In this document: one piece after another, positions 51,073-59,349 of the stretch
Position numbering within the stretch: the stretch's first letter is position 1
Layout: each line of letters starts with the position of its first letter
Source of the DNA: JALORV01 sp963724365
GTDB lineage: Bacteria; Pseudomonadota; Gammaproteobacteria; Burkholderiales; Burkholderiaceae_F
DNA length: 64,000 nucleotides
Assembly: GCA_963724365.1 (NCBI GenBank)
Contig: CAVRUR010000013.1
Location: 372,001-436,000 of the forward strand
Direction: 5' to 3'
Made by a program: the position numbers and the translations under genes
Notes under the pieces: generated by a model
Told to the model about the DNA's origin: nothing
Database searches by the model: none
Seen by the model: the letters and a program-made list of their open reading frames with translations, nothing else

Positions 51073-52146
51073 TCAGCGGTAGCCGACGCGATCGAAGATG
51101 CGCTGCGCGGCGATCTGGTTCTTGCCGATCGTGGCGATCGGAACATCTTCGAACTTCGGTGCTCCGAGCGCGGCCAGTGCAGCGTTGTCCGACTTTGCAT
51201 TCTTGACCACTGGCCACTCGTTGTTGCCGTCGGCAAAGTAAGTCTGCGCCGGCGGGCTCGACAGGTACTCGAGGAACAGCACCGCATTGGCCTTGTTCGG
51301 CGCGTTCTTCGCCACGCCACCACCGGAGATGTTGATGTGCGTGCCGGACGTAGCCTGGTTCGGCCAGACGAAGCCCACCTTGGCGACGATGTCCTTGTCC
51401 TTCGGATCGCTGGACCGGACCAGCCGAAGCCAGTAGTAGGTATTGGTCAGCGCCACGCCGCACTCGCCTGCAGCGACGCCCTTGATCTGGTCGGTATCGC
51501 CGCCCCGCGGCGGTCGCGCCATGTTGGCGACCATGCCCTTGGCCCACTCCTCGGTCCTGGCTTCGCCGTTGCGCTCGATCATCGCGCCGACCAGCGACAG
51601 CATGTACGGGTGCGAACCGGAGCGCGTGCAGACGAGACCCCTGAGCTTCGGATCCGCAAGTTTCTCGTAGGTGTCCACGTCAGTCGGTTTCAACCTCGAC
51701 TTGTCGTAGACGATGAAGCGCGCACGCTTCGAAAAACCGAACCAGGAACCGTCGTTCGCGCGCAAATTGGCGGGAATGCGATCGTTGAGGACCTTGGACT
51801 CGACTGGCAGGAACAAGCCATCGATCTGCGCCCGCCACAGGCGCGCTGCGTCGACCAGCAGCACAACATCCGCAGGGCTGTTCGCGCCTTCGGACTTCAG
51901 CCGCTGAACCAGTTGCTCGTCGCCAAGCTCGATGCGGTTCAGCTTTATGCCCGTCTGCTGGGTGAAGTTGTCGTACAGCGCGTTGTCGGTCTGATAGTGC
52001 CGGGCCGAGTACAGGTTCAGCACCTTGTCCTGCGCGCGCCCATCGACAGGCGACAACGCGGCTACAAGGATGCCGCCAAGGACGGTCAGTTGAAGGCCGC
52101 GACGCAGCCAGGCTTCGGCGTTCCAGAGGGAGCGGGTCGGTCTCAT
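51073..52146 (-). CDS. fbpA: Fe(III) ABC transporter substrate-binding protein
   Basis: A 357-residue periplasmic binding protein of the FbpA/FutA type with signal peptide (about residues 1-38). It begins KVLNLYSARHYQTDNALYDNF and contains the tyrosine-bearing NTYYWLRL segment for ferric binding, SGSHPYMLSLVGAM and ISGGGVAKNAPNKANAV. It captures Fe(III) in the periplasm. The permease and ATPase genes (fbpB, fbpC) are not in the window. A Fur-like box lies about 80-100 bp upstream. A neighbouring bfd-bfr pair follows on the same strand. Confidence 0.9.
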   Translation of the reverse strand: MRPTRSLWNAEAWLRRGLQLTVLGGILVAALSPVDGRAQDKVLNLYSARHYQTDNALYDNFTQQTGIKLNRIELGDEQLVQRLKSEGANSPADVVLLVDAARLWRAQIDGLFLPVESKVLNDRIPANLRANDGSWFGFSKRARFIVYDKSRLKPTDVDTYEKLADPKLRGLVCTRSGSHPYMLSLVGAMIERNGEARTEEWAKGMVANMARPPRGGDTDQIKGVAAGECGVALTNTYYWLRLVRSSDPKDKDIVAKVGFVWPNQATSGTHINISGGGVAKNAPNKANAVLFLEYLSSPPAQTYFADGNNEWPVVKNAKSDNAALAALGAPKFEDVPIATIGKNQIAAQRIFDRVGYR

Positions 52147-52222
52147 CGTGAGTTCCGTTACGGGGTCATGCGCGCCGGACGTCCCGACGCGCAGATCGAA
52201 CGGTAACGAAAACTCACCTCAA

Positions 52223-52245
52223 ATGCAAATAGTTCTCATTTGCAT
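52223..52245 (-). promoter_or_regulatory. Fur box upstream of fbpA
   Basis: Perfect 8-bp inverted arms ATGCAAAT and ATTTGCAT (52223-52230 and 52238-52245) around a 7-bp centre. The minus strand contains GCAAATGAGAACTATTTGC, a typical Fur site. It is upstream of fbpA and also close to the end of the NlpC gene. Iron-dependent repression of fbpA is the natural reading. Confidence 0.75.
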
Positions 52246-52279
52246 CCCCTGACCCATGTCAAGGACAGGGTCTTGGGTG

Positions 52280-52843
52280 TCAAGGGGTGATGCGCAACTC
52301 CGGCTCGGCTTCAATCGCCGTTGTGCCAGTCACGGCCTGCAATCCGGAGTTCGCCACCAGCGCCGGCTGGATCGGACCGAGGCGGCGGGCGGCGTTGTAA
52401 CGGGCGCGCCAATACGGGTCGGAAATCCGCTCGACTCGCACCCGGCCCCCACGCGCGGGCGCATGAACGAAGCGACCGTCGCCGATGTAAATGCCGACAT
52501 GCGAGTAGCGACGCCCGAGTGTGTTGAAAAACACCAGGTCGCCGGCGACCAGACTGTTGCGCTCGAGGGGGTCGCCAACCCGGACGATGTCCTCGGATCG
52601 ACGGGGAAGGACCATGCCGGCCGCTTCCGTGAACACGTAGCCGACAAAACCGCTGCAATCGAATCCGGCCGGTGTGCGACCGCCATACCGGTAGGGGCTG
52701 TCGACCAGAGCGAGCGCGCGTACGACCAGTTCCGCGGCAACGCCGTCGGGAGTGACCTCGGCCCAGGATGGCGCACTCGGCAGCATGGAAACTGCCATCC
52801 CAAAGGCGATCCAGACCCGTTTCGACCGTCCGCTTCGTCGCAT
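52280..52843 (-). CDS. NlpC/P60 family cell-wall peptidase
   Basis: A 187-residue C40 endopeptidase with an N-terminal signal peptide (SKRVWIAFGMAVSMLPSAPSWA). The catalytic cysteine is in AGFDCSGFVGYV, the first histidine in RYSHVGIYIGD and a further one in RFVHAPARGG. These enzymes cleave D-iGlu-diaminopimelate bonds in peptidoglycan. ATG 52843 gives the signal peptide; a TTG at 52867 is less likely. It has a single catalytic domain and no anchoring module. Confidence 0.9.
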   Translation of the reverse strand: MRRSGRSKRVWIAFGMAVSMLPSAPSWAEVTPDGVAAELVVRALALVDSPYRYGGRTPAGFDCSGFVGYVFTEAAGMVLPRRSEDIVRVGDPLERNSLVAGDLVFFNTLGRRYSHVGIYIGDGRFVHAPARGGRVRVERISDPYWRARYNAARRLGPIQPALVANSGLQAVTGTTAIEAEPELRITP

Positions 52844-53009
52844 CAGCTTGGCGCGCGGCTGCCACAATGGGCACGAACATAGCGCATTCCAGCGAGAAAA
52901 CCTAAAGGTGACCGGGGCTTACGCCGATCATTTACGTTAAATTCCATCCGCAAATCACACGGATGGCCGGCGTCGGAGCGCCGGATCGCAGTTCCGTCAC
53001 GAGGTTGGC

Positions 53010-54191
53010 GTGCCCACCGACACCGCTAAGACATCAACGCCGAGCGCGCCTCCCAAGCCGCGCGTCCTGATTGCAGACGATTCCCGCATCGTGCGGGCGT
53101 CCATCGTTCAGCACATCCGCGACCGCTTCGACATCCGCGAGGTCATGGACGGCGAGGCGGCCTGGCAGGCGATCCTGCTCGACTCCACGATCCGGGTCGT
53201 CATCACCGACCTGACGATGCCCAAGGTGGACGGCTTCGAGCTTCTCAACCGGGTCCGCAGCTCAAAAGTCCAGCGCATCCGCGAACTGCCGATGGTTGTC
53301 ATTTCCGGCGAGGACGAAGCGGCAGAACGCGACCGCGCCGCCGGGATGGGCGCGACGGACTTCATCCAGAAAGGCGTGGCTGCCGCCGAGCTGATCGCCC
53401 GGCTGGAAGTACTGGTGCGGCTTTCGGCCACCCGGGAGGCCCTGGCCGAAAGCCAGGCATCGCTCGAGTCCTCGCGCACGGTCGACGGCGAGACCGAGCT
53501 GCTCAACATGCCTTTTTTCGACAAGCAGGTCGAAAAGCTCATTTCGTTTGCGCGGCGCAACCTGTCGGACGTGGCCCTGATCTGCGTGCGGATCGAGCTG
53601 TCCTTGCCGCAGCAAGAGACCTGGGAGGGCGAGGTTGATCAGCGCATCAAGCTGGTCGGCCGAACCCTGGCCGCCTCGATCCGCCTGGAAGACCTCGGCA
53701 CCCGCACGGACAAGTTCGAATTCTGCGTAGCCACGCCCTCCTCCGGCCTGTCGGGCGTGCTGCGGTTCGCCGCACGGCTGCGCAAGGTGCTCGAAAACGT
53801 CGAGGCGGCCGGACCCGGCGTCGAGGTCTGGACCTGCATCGGCCTGTCGACGCTTTCTGAAGAATTGCGGCGCAGCGCAGAAGAACTTCGTGCGCTGGCT
53901 CAAAAGCGCGCGGCACAGGCGCAGCAAAATCGCTCGCGCCGCATCATCCTCGGGACGTCGGACGGAGTCTCGCCCGGCAGCATGGAACCGAAGCCCGAGG
54001 ACGGTTCGATGGACATCAATCTCGCGCTGGCGCTGATCCGCGCTGGCCGGGCTGCCGAAGTGGTGCAACATCTGCCCAGACTGCTGGAGCAGATCGCGCC
54101 ACTCCTGAAACTGGTGCGGCAACAGAAAGAACTACAAGCCACACCAGCGGAGGGAGGCGTACATGGCGAAGTACAAGGAGTTCCACGCTAG
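53010..54191 (+). CDS. response regulator with degenerate GGDEF-like domain
   Basis: A 393-residue protein with GTG start. The N-terminal receiver domain has acidic pocket DDS, phosphorylatable Asp in VVITDLTMPKVDGFE and Lys in DFIQKGV. A coiled-coil linker follows, then a diguanylate-cyclase-like fold in which the GG[DE]EF signature is replaced by RTDKFEF; it should be inactive and may serve as a partner domain. The C-terminus is a low-complexity, Leu-rich region (NLALALIRAG, LLEQIAPLLKLVRQQ). No sensor kinase adjoins it. Its last 29 bp overlap the prpE start. Confidence 0.83.
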   Translation: MPTDTAKTSTPSAPPKPRVLIADDSRIVRASIVQHIRDRFDIREVMDGEAAWQAILLDSTIRVVITDLTMPKVDGFELLNRVRSSKVQRIRELPMVVISGEDEAAERDRAAGMGATDFIQKGVAAAELIARLEVLVRLSATREALAESQASLESSRTVDGETELLNMPFFDKQVEKLISFARRNLSDVALICVRIELSLPQQETWEGEVDQRIKLVGRTLAASIRLEDLGTRTDKFEFCVATPSSGLSGVLRFAARLRKVLENVEAAGPGVEVWTCIGLSTLSEELRRSAEELRALAQKRAAQAQQNRSRRIILGTSDGVSPGSMEPKPEDGSMDINLALALIRAGRAAEVVQHLPRLLEQIAPLLKLVRQQKELQATPAEGGVHGEVQGVPR

Positions 54192-56058
54192 GTCGATCAA
54201 GGAGCCGGCCGGCTTCTGGGCCGAGCAGGCCGCACTGATCGACTGGCAGAACCCGTTCTCGCAGGTCCTCGATTACTCCCGGCCGCCCTTTGCGAAGTGG
54301 TTCGTCGGCGGCACCACAAACATCTGCCACAACGCGGTAGACCGTCACGTCGCGACGCGCGGCGACCAGCCGGCACTGATCTACATCTCCACCGAAACCG
54401 GCGAAGAAAAGACCTACACCTTCCGGCAGTTGCATCGGGAAGTGAACCGCATGGCCGGGATCCTGCAGGCGCTCGGCGTCGGCCGCGGCGACCGCGTGCT
54501 GATCTACATGCCGATGATTCCGGAAGCCACGTTCGCGATGCTGGCGTGCGTGCGCATCGGCGCGATTCATTCGGTCGTCTTCGGCGGCTTCGCGGCGGTC
54601 AGCCTCGCCACCCGTATCGACGATGCACAGCCGAAGGTCATCGTCTCGGCCGACGCCGGATCGCGCGGCGGCAAACCGGTACCCTACAAGCACCTGCTCG
54701 ACGAGGCGATTGCGCTCGCCAAATTCCCGCCGGCCAGGGTGCTGATGGTCAGTCGTGGCCTGGCGGAGTCCAAGGTTGTGGCCGATCGCGACGCCGACTA
54801 CGCGAAGCTGCGCGCCGAGCACATGAACGACGAGGTGCCGTGCGCATGGCTCGAATCGAGCGAACCGAGCTACATCCTCTATACGTCGGGAACGACCGGC
54901 AAGCCGAAAGGCGTGCAGCGCGACACCGGCGGCTACGCCGTGGCGCTGGCGGCGTCGATGAAGCTCATCTTCTGCGGCAACCCGGGCGAGACCTACTTTG
55001 CCACCAGCGACATCGGCTGGGTGGTGGGCCACAGCTACATCATCTACGGCCCACTGCTGGCCGGGATGGCCACCATCATGTACGAGGGCACACCGATCCG
55101 GCCCGACGGCGGTGTCTGGTGGAGCATCGTCGAGAAGTACAAGGTGACGACGATGTTCTCGGCGCCGACCGCGATCCGGGTGCTGAAGAAGCAGGACCCG
55201 GCGCTCCTGAAGAAGTACGACCTGTCGTCGCTGCGGCTTCTCTTCCTCGCAGGCGAGCCGCTCGACGAACCGACCGCGCGCTGGATCGCCGACGGCATCG
55301 GCAAGCCGATCATCGACAATTTCTGGCAGACCGAAACGGGCTGGCCGATCCTGGCGATTCCCCGCGGCGTCGAGGCACTGCCGTCGAAGTTCGGCTCGCC
55401 GGGCGTGCCCTGCTATGGCTACTCGGTCAGGCTTTACAACGAGGCCACCGGCGAAGAGATCACCGCCCATCACGAGAAGGGCGTGGTCGCAATCGACGGC
55501 CCGCTGCCGCCGGGGTGCATGACCACGGTCTGGGGTGACGATGCCCGCTTCGTGAAGACCTACTGGACCACTATTCCGAACCGGCAGGTCTATTCGACTT
55601 TCGACTGGGGCATTCGCGACGAGGACGGCTATTTCTTCATCCTCGGGCGCACCGATGACGTGATCAACGTCGCCGGCCACCGCCTCGGCACGCGCGAGAT
55701 CGAGGAGTCGCTGTCATCCCATCCGAACATCGCCGAGGTCGCAGTCGTCGGCGTTGCCGATCAGCTGAAGGGGCAAGTCGCGATGGCGTTCGCGATCCTG
55801 AAGGACCCGAGCCTGGCCGACACCCCGGATAAGAAGCTGGCGCACGAAGGCGAGATGATGAAGACTGTCGACAGCCAGTTGGGCGCAGTCGCGCGGCCGG
55901 CACGCGTGCACTTTGTCAGCGTGCTGCCGAAAACACGCTCCGGCAAGCTGCTGCGGCGCTCGATCCAGGCGCTGTGCGAAGGCCGCGATCCGGGCGACCT
56001 GACTACGATCGAGGATCCGACCGCGCTCGACCAGATCCGGGGTGCCGTGCGTCCCTAG
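54163..56058 (+). CDS. prpE: propionate-CoA ligase PrpE
   Basis: A 631-residue acyl-CoA synthetase of the acetyl/propionyl type. It opens MAKYKEFHARSI, then has AMP-binding ILYTSGTTGKPKG, the WQTETGWP region, DDVINVAGHRLGTREIEE and the C-terminal lysine motif RSGKLLRRSIQAL. The N-terminus and AMP-binding region match PrpE rather than Acs. It activates propionate for the methylcitrate or other propionyl-CoA route. ATG 54163 lies 5 nt after GGAGGGAGG. It overlaps the response-regulator gene, which may mean the two are co-translated. Confidence 0.92.
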   Translation: MAKYKEFHARSIKEPAGFWAEQAALIDWQNPFSQVLDYSRPPFAKWFVGGTTNICHNAVDRHVATRGDQPALIYISTETGEEKTYTFRQLHREVNRMAGILQALGVGRGDRVLIYMPMIPEATFAMLACVRIGAIHSVVFGGFAAVSLATRIDDAQPKVIVSADAGSRGGKPVPYKHLLDEAIALAKFPPARVLMVSRGLAESKVVADRDADYAKLRAEHMNDEVPCAWLESSEPSYILYTSGTTGKPKGVQRDTGGYAVALAASMKLIFCGNPGETYFATSDIGWVVGHSYIIYGPLLAGMATIMYEGTPIRPDGGVWWSIVEKYKVTTMFSAPTAIRVLKKQDPALLKKYDLSSLRLLFLAGEPLDEPTARWIADGIGKPIIDNFWQTETGWPILAIPRGVEALPSKFGSPGVPCYGYSVRLYNEATGEEITAHHEKGVVAIDGPLPPGCMTTVWGDDARFVKTYWTTIPNRQVYSTFDWGIRDEDGYFFILGRTDDVINVAGHRLGTREIEESLSSHPNIAEVAVVGVADQLKGQVAMAFAILKDPSLADTPDKKLAHEGEMMKTVDSQLGAVARPARVHFVSVLPKTRSGKLLRRSIQALCEGRDPGDLTTIEDPTALDQIRGAVRP

Positions 56059-56121
56059 GCCTGCCAGCGCCCGCCGCGGGCTCGCGTAAGCTCGCGGCCG
56101 TTTTCTTCTGCTGGCCACCGT

Positions 56122-56866
56122 GTGACGTTCAGCTACGCCCTGTCCGATGTCGTTCTGCCGCCGACATCGCTGATCGCGCTGACGCTCGTCGGCGTCGCCG
56201 CTGCTCGGACGCCGGCGCGCGCTCGGACTGACGCTGATTCTCGGTTCGCAGTTGCTACTGCTGGCGCTGTCGCTGCCGCTGGTGGCCAACGCGCTCGCGC
56301 GCTCGCTCGAACCGCCTCCGGTGACCGCGACGCAACTGAAGCAGGCGCAGGTCATCGTCATCCTCGCGGGCGGCAACAACCGAGGCTCGCCGGAATGGGG
56401 CGGCGAGACCGTCAAGACCTACACGCTGCAACGATTGCGCTACGGCGCGCGACTGGCGCGCGAGACCGGCCTGCCGATCTACGTCACCGGCGGCCGCCCC
56501 GAAGGCGGACGGTTTGCAGAGGGCGAACTGATGCGCGAGGTGCTGGTGCAGGAGTACGGCCTCGAGGTCCGCTGGACGGATGTGACCGCGATGACGACCG
56601 GTGAAAACGCCCTCGCCGCCGCCCGTGATCTCAAGCCCGAGGGCCTGATGCGCATCGCGCTGGTGACCGACGCCGTGCACATGCCGCGCTCGCGCCAGGT
56701 TTTCGAGGCGGCAGGCTTCGAGGTGATTGCCTGCCCGACCGCGTATGCGGGACAGCGCCCGTTCGCGCCGACCCAGCTGGTGCCCGGTGCCGCCGCTTTG
56801 CACCAGTCTCAGGCAGCGCTGCGCGAATGGGTCTCGCGCGGTGTTTACGTGCTGCGCTATCGATGA
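56122..56866 (+). CDS. YdcF/SanA-like DUF218 membrane protein, one frame break
   Basis: About 247 residues after removing one extra base near 56201. The GTG start frame encodes an N-terminal hydrophobic segment (LPPTSLIALTLVGVA). The second frame continues LGLTLILGSQLLLLALSLPLVAN and the DUF218 domain: QVIVILAGGNN, LPIYVTGGRPEGGRFAE, TGENALAAA and VTDAVHMPRSRQVFEAAG. The family includes ElyC, SanA and YdcF, with roles in envelope biology. Membrane-anchored. The catalytic activity is unknown. Starting at 56252 alone would lose the first helices. Confidence 0.8.
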
Positions 56867-56892
56867 ACTGAGGTAGGAACGAGGAGACGACG

Positions 56893-57291
56893 ATGAAAAC
56901 CAAGCCCGTGCTCACGCTCGACGATGCCAGGCGGATTGCCGCGGCAGCCGAAGCCGAGGCGATCACCCATCAATGGAACGTCGTGATCGCCATCTGCGAC
57001 GATGGCGGGCACCTGGTGCTGCTGCATCGCCTTGACGGTGTGGCGCCTGTCTCGTCGATGATTGCGCCGGCCAAGGCGCGCGCCGCCGCGCTCGGCAAGC
57101 GCGAGACCAAGCTGTACGAGGACATGATCAATGGTGGGCGCACGGCGTTCCTGTCGGCGCCGCTCGACGGCATGCTCGAGGGCGGTGTGCCGATCATCGT
57201 CGACAGCCATGTCGTCGGTGCCATTGGTGTTTCGGGCGTGAAGTCGGTCGAAGACGCACAGATCGCCAAGGCGGGCATCGCGGCGCTGTAG
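56893..57291 (+). CDS. GlcG/HbpS family protein
   Basis: A 132-residue DUF336 protein, family of GlcG and the haem-binding HbpS. It reads MKTKPVLTLDDARRIAAAAEAEA, VVIAICDDGGHLVLLHRLDG, GMLEGGVPIIV and VVGAIGVSGVKSVEDAQIA. There is no signal peptide. Members bind small ligands or haem; here no haem-ligand assignment is possible. ATG 56893 is preceded by GAGG-type ribosome sites. It may be in an operon with the ydcF-like gene (26 bp apart). Confidence 0.88.
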   Translation: MKTKPVLTLDDARRIAAAAEAEAITHQWNVVIAICDDGGHLVLLHRLDGVAPVSSMIAPAKARAAALGKRETKLYEDMINGGRTAFLSAPLDGMLEGGVPIIVDSHVVGAIGVSGVKSVEDAQIAKAGIAAL

Positions 57292-57321
57292 GTCGTGGCT
57301 CCGCCCGCGCGTTGCGCCGGT

Positions 57322-58632
57322 TCAGGAATGCATCGCCGAAGCCTCCGCCGCGCGGCGCCCTCGAGCAATGTCAATTGTCGCCAGTGCCAGCAGGCCCGCG
57401 ACGAAGAATAGGCCCGTGAGCCCGATCGCCAGCCGGTGGTTGTTGTCGGTCGCATAGACCACTGCGCCATAGGTGATCGGCCCGATGATCGCGGCCAGTT
57501 GCGTGGCGAAAGTCCATAGTCCGTAGAACTCGGCGAGGCGGTCCCTTGGGGCGAACAGTCCCGCCAGCGCGCGTCCGGCCGACTGGCTCGATCCCATCGC
57601 CAGTCCCGCGAGGTTGGCCGCCACCCAGAACATCGCCGTGCTGGTCGCCAGTCCCGCCACCGTCACCATCGCCAGCCACATCAGCAACGTGATGCCGAGA
57701 GCCAGCTTGTGCCCGAGGGCATCCTGCACGTAGCCAAATGCGAACGCACCGATCGCCGCGGTGACGTTCACGACCAGCACCAGCATCATCGTCTGCACGA
57801 AGGTGAACTTCATCACCTCCTGCGCGTAGATCGCCGCCAGCGCGATGACGACCATGACGCCGGCCTGGTAGCAGACCCCGCAGACAAGCAGACGGGCGAA
57901 GTCGCGATACCGATCGATGTGGCGCAGCGTGTCGACGAGGCGCCCCATCGCCTGGTGCACGAAGTGGCCGACGCGTTCGTCTGCCTGCGGCACTGCCCGC
58001 TCCTGCACGATCAGCAGTGCCGGCGCCGCAGCCAGCGCAAATACCGTGGCGGTGATGAGCATCGTGATCGGCACGAACTCTCCCGCGGTCGCGCCATGTC
58101 CCTGGGCCCACTGCACATAGGCAAGGCACAACGCCAGCGTGATGAGGCCGCCGACATAGCCGAAGCCCCAGCCCCAGCCGGAGACCTTGCCGAGCGCATC
58201 GGGCCGGGCCAGCTCCGGCAGAAATGCCGCGATCAATGCCACGCCGACCATGAAGAAGAAGTTCGATACCGTGATGGCCGTCGCGGCCAGCGCGACATCG
58301 CCCGGCCCGACCGCCGCTAGCGCGGCAGTCCCGGCGATGCAGCCACCGGTCGACACGGCCAGCAACCACTTCTTGCGCGCGCGCAGATCGGCATAGGCGC
58401 CGATCATCGGCATCGCCAGCATCACCAGTGCATTGGAGATGCCGAGCGTCAGCGTCCAGGCAAAAGTCGCCCAGTCGGCGTTGGCCGCGACGACACCGAC
58501 GAAGTAGGCGTTGAACACGGCCGTCAGCACCACGGTCGTGTAGCCCGAGTTGGCGAAGTCGTAACCGGCCCAGGCCATCACCTCGCGCGGACGGACGCCG
58601 GGATTGAGTGCTGCAGGATCGAAGATCGGCAT
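57322..58632 (-). CDS. MFS transporter, UMF1/Atg22-like
   Basis: A 436-residue polytopic membrane protein with about 12 helices. It begins VMAWAGYDFANSGYTTVVLTAVFNAYFVG, the UMF1 (Atg22-like) hallmark, with MIGAYADLRARKKWLL as loop 2-3 motif, WGWGFGYVGGLITLALCL and MGSSQSAGRALAGLFAPRDRLAEFYGLWTFAT. UMF1 proteins are presumed small-molecule exporters or importers. Substrate unknown. ATG 58632 is used; the frame extends upstream over the divergent Lrp promoter. It is divergent from the Lrp-type regulator. Confidence 0.87.
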   Translation of the reverse strand: MPIFDPAALNPGVRPREVMAWAGYDFANSGYTTVVLTAVFNAYFVGVVAANADWATFAWTLTLGISNALVMLAMPMIGAYADLRARKKWLLAVSTGGCIAGTAALAAVGPGDVALAATAITVSNFFFMVGVALIAAFLPELARPDALGKVSGWGWGFGYVGGLITLALCLAYVQWAQGHGATAGEFVPITMLITATVFALAAAPALLIVQERAVPQADERVGHFVHQAMGRLVDTLRHIDRYRDFARLLVCGVCYQAGVMVVIALAAIYAQEVMKFTFVQTMMLVLVVNVTAAIGAFAFGYVQDALGHKLALGITLLMWLAMVTVAGLATSTAMFWVAANLAGLAMGSSQSAGRALAGLFAPRDRLAEFYGLWTFATQLAAIIGPITYGAVVYATDNNHRLAIGLTGLFFVAGLLALATIDIARGRRAAEASAMHS

Positions 58633-58711
58633 GGGATTCTGTCGGCGCGCGTCGCCCACGCATGCTACGCGAGCACATCGTACGAGCGGGCACCGTTCGT
58701 ATACTGCAAGG

Positions 58712-59185
58712 ATGGCAAACAAAGACCTCGATCGCATCGACCGAAAGATCCTGGAGATCCTGCAGGCAGACGGCCGCATCACGAACCAGGACTTGTCGGA
58801 ACGCATCGCGCTCAGCCCGCGCGCCTGCCTCGATCGCGTGCGACGGCTCGAACGTGCGGGGCTGATCGCCGGCTACATGGCGTTGGTTGACCCGCGCAAG
58901 CTCGGCGGGCTCCTCACCATCGTCGTCGAAGTGACACTGAAGGACCAGACCCAGGCCACGCACAGCCGCTTCGAGCAGCGCATGCGCCTGGCCGAGGAAG
59001 TTGTGGAGTGCTTCCTCGTGTCCGGACAATGCGACTACGTGCTGCGGCTAGCGTGCCGCGATCTCGATCACTATCGCGACCTCACCAACGCGTGGACCGA
59101 CGATCCCGCCCTTGGCGTTGAAAAGATCAGTTCAAAACCGGAACTGCAGACGATCAAGGCCTTTCGCGGTTATCCGCTGGTCTGA
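58712..59185 (+). CDS. Lrp/AsnC family transcriptional regulator
   Basis: A 157-residue Lrp-type regulator. The N-terminal winged helix-turn-helix (DRIDRKILEILQADGRITNQDLSERIALSPRACLDRVRRLE) precedes a RAM ligand domain (VVECFLVSGQCDYVLRLACRD). These proteins sense amino acids. A TATACT -10-like sequence (58700-58705) lies 6 nt before the ATG, so the transcript could be nearly leaderless. It is followed on the same strand by ornithine aminotransferase, a likely target, and is divergent from an MFS transporter. Confidence 0.93.
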   Translation: MANKDLDRIDRKILEILQADGRITNQDLSERIALSPRACLDRVRRLERAGLIAGYMALVDPRKLGGLLTIVVEVTLKDQTQATHSRFEQRMRLAEEVVECFLVSGQCDYVLRLACRDLDHYRDLTNAWTDDPALGVEKISSKPELQTIKAFRGYPLV

Positions 59186-59314
59186 TCAACCGGTCCCCCT
59201 CGGCACGGGGCGCTGCCGAATCGGCGGAAGTCGCACGGACAGACAGCCGCTTCGAGCAAAACGGCTAGCGTCAATCTGCCTCGCCTAGCTTTTGCGCCTC
59301 ATACACTGGCTGGA

Positions 59315-59345
59315 GTTTCAGCGAGGTGTAGGTTTCAACGAGGTG
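59315..59345 (+). repeat. two direct repeats before the ornithine aminotransferase gene
   Basis: GTTTCAGCGAGGTG (59315-59328) and GTTTCAACGAGGTG (59332-59345) differ at one base and are 17 bp apart start to start. Each contains GAGGTG, a Shine-Dalgarno-like sequence; the second is 4 nt from the ATG. They may be a small tandem duplication or a binding site for the adjacent Lrp-type regulator. Confidence 0.6.
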
Positions 59346-59349
59346 GCTC

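Noticed and set aside
54016..55680. 554-codon minus-strand open frame
   Set aside because: Antisense to prpE, which has strong coding motifs across the same stretch.
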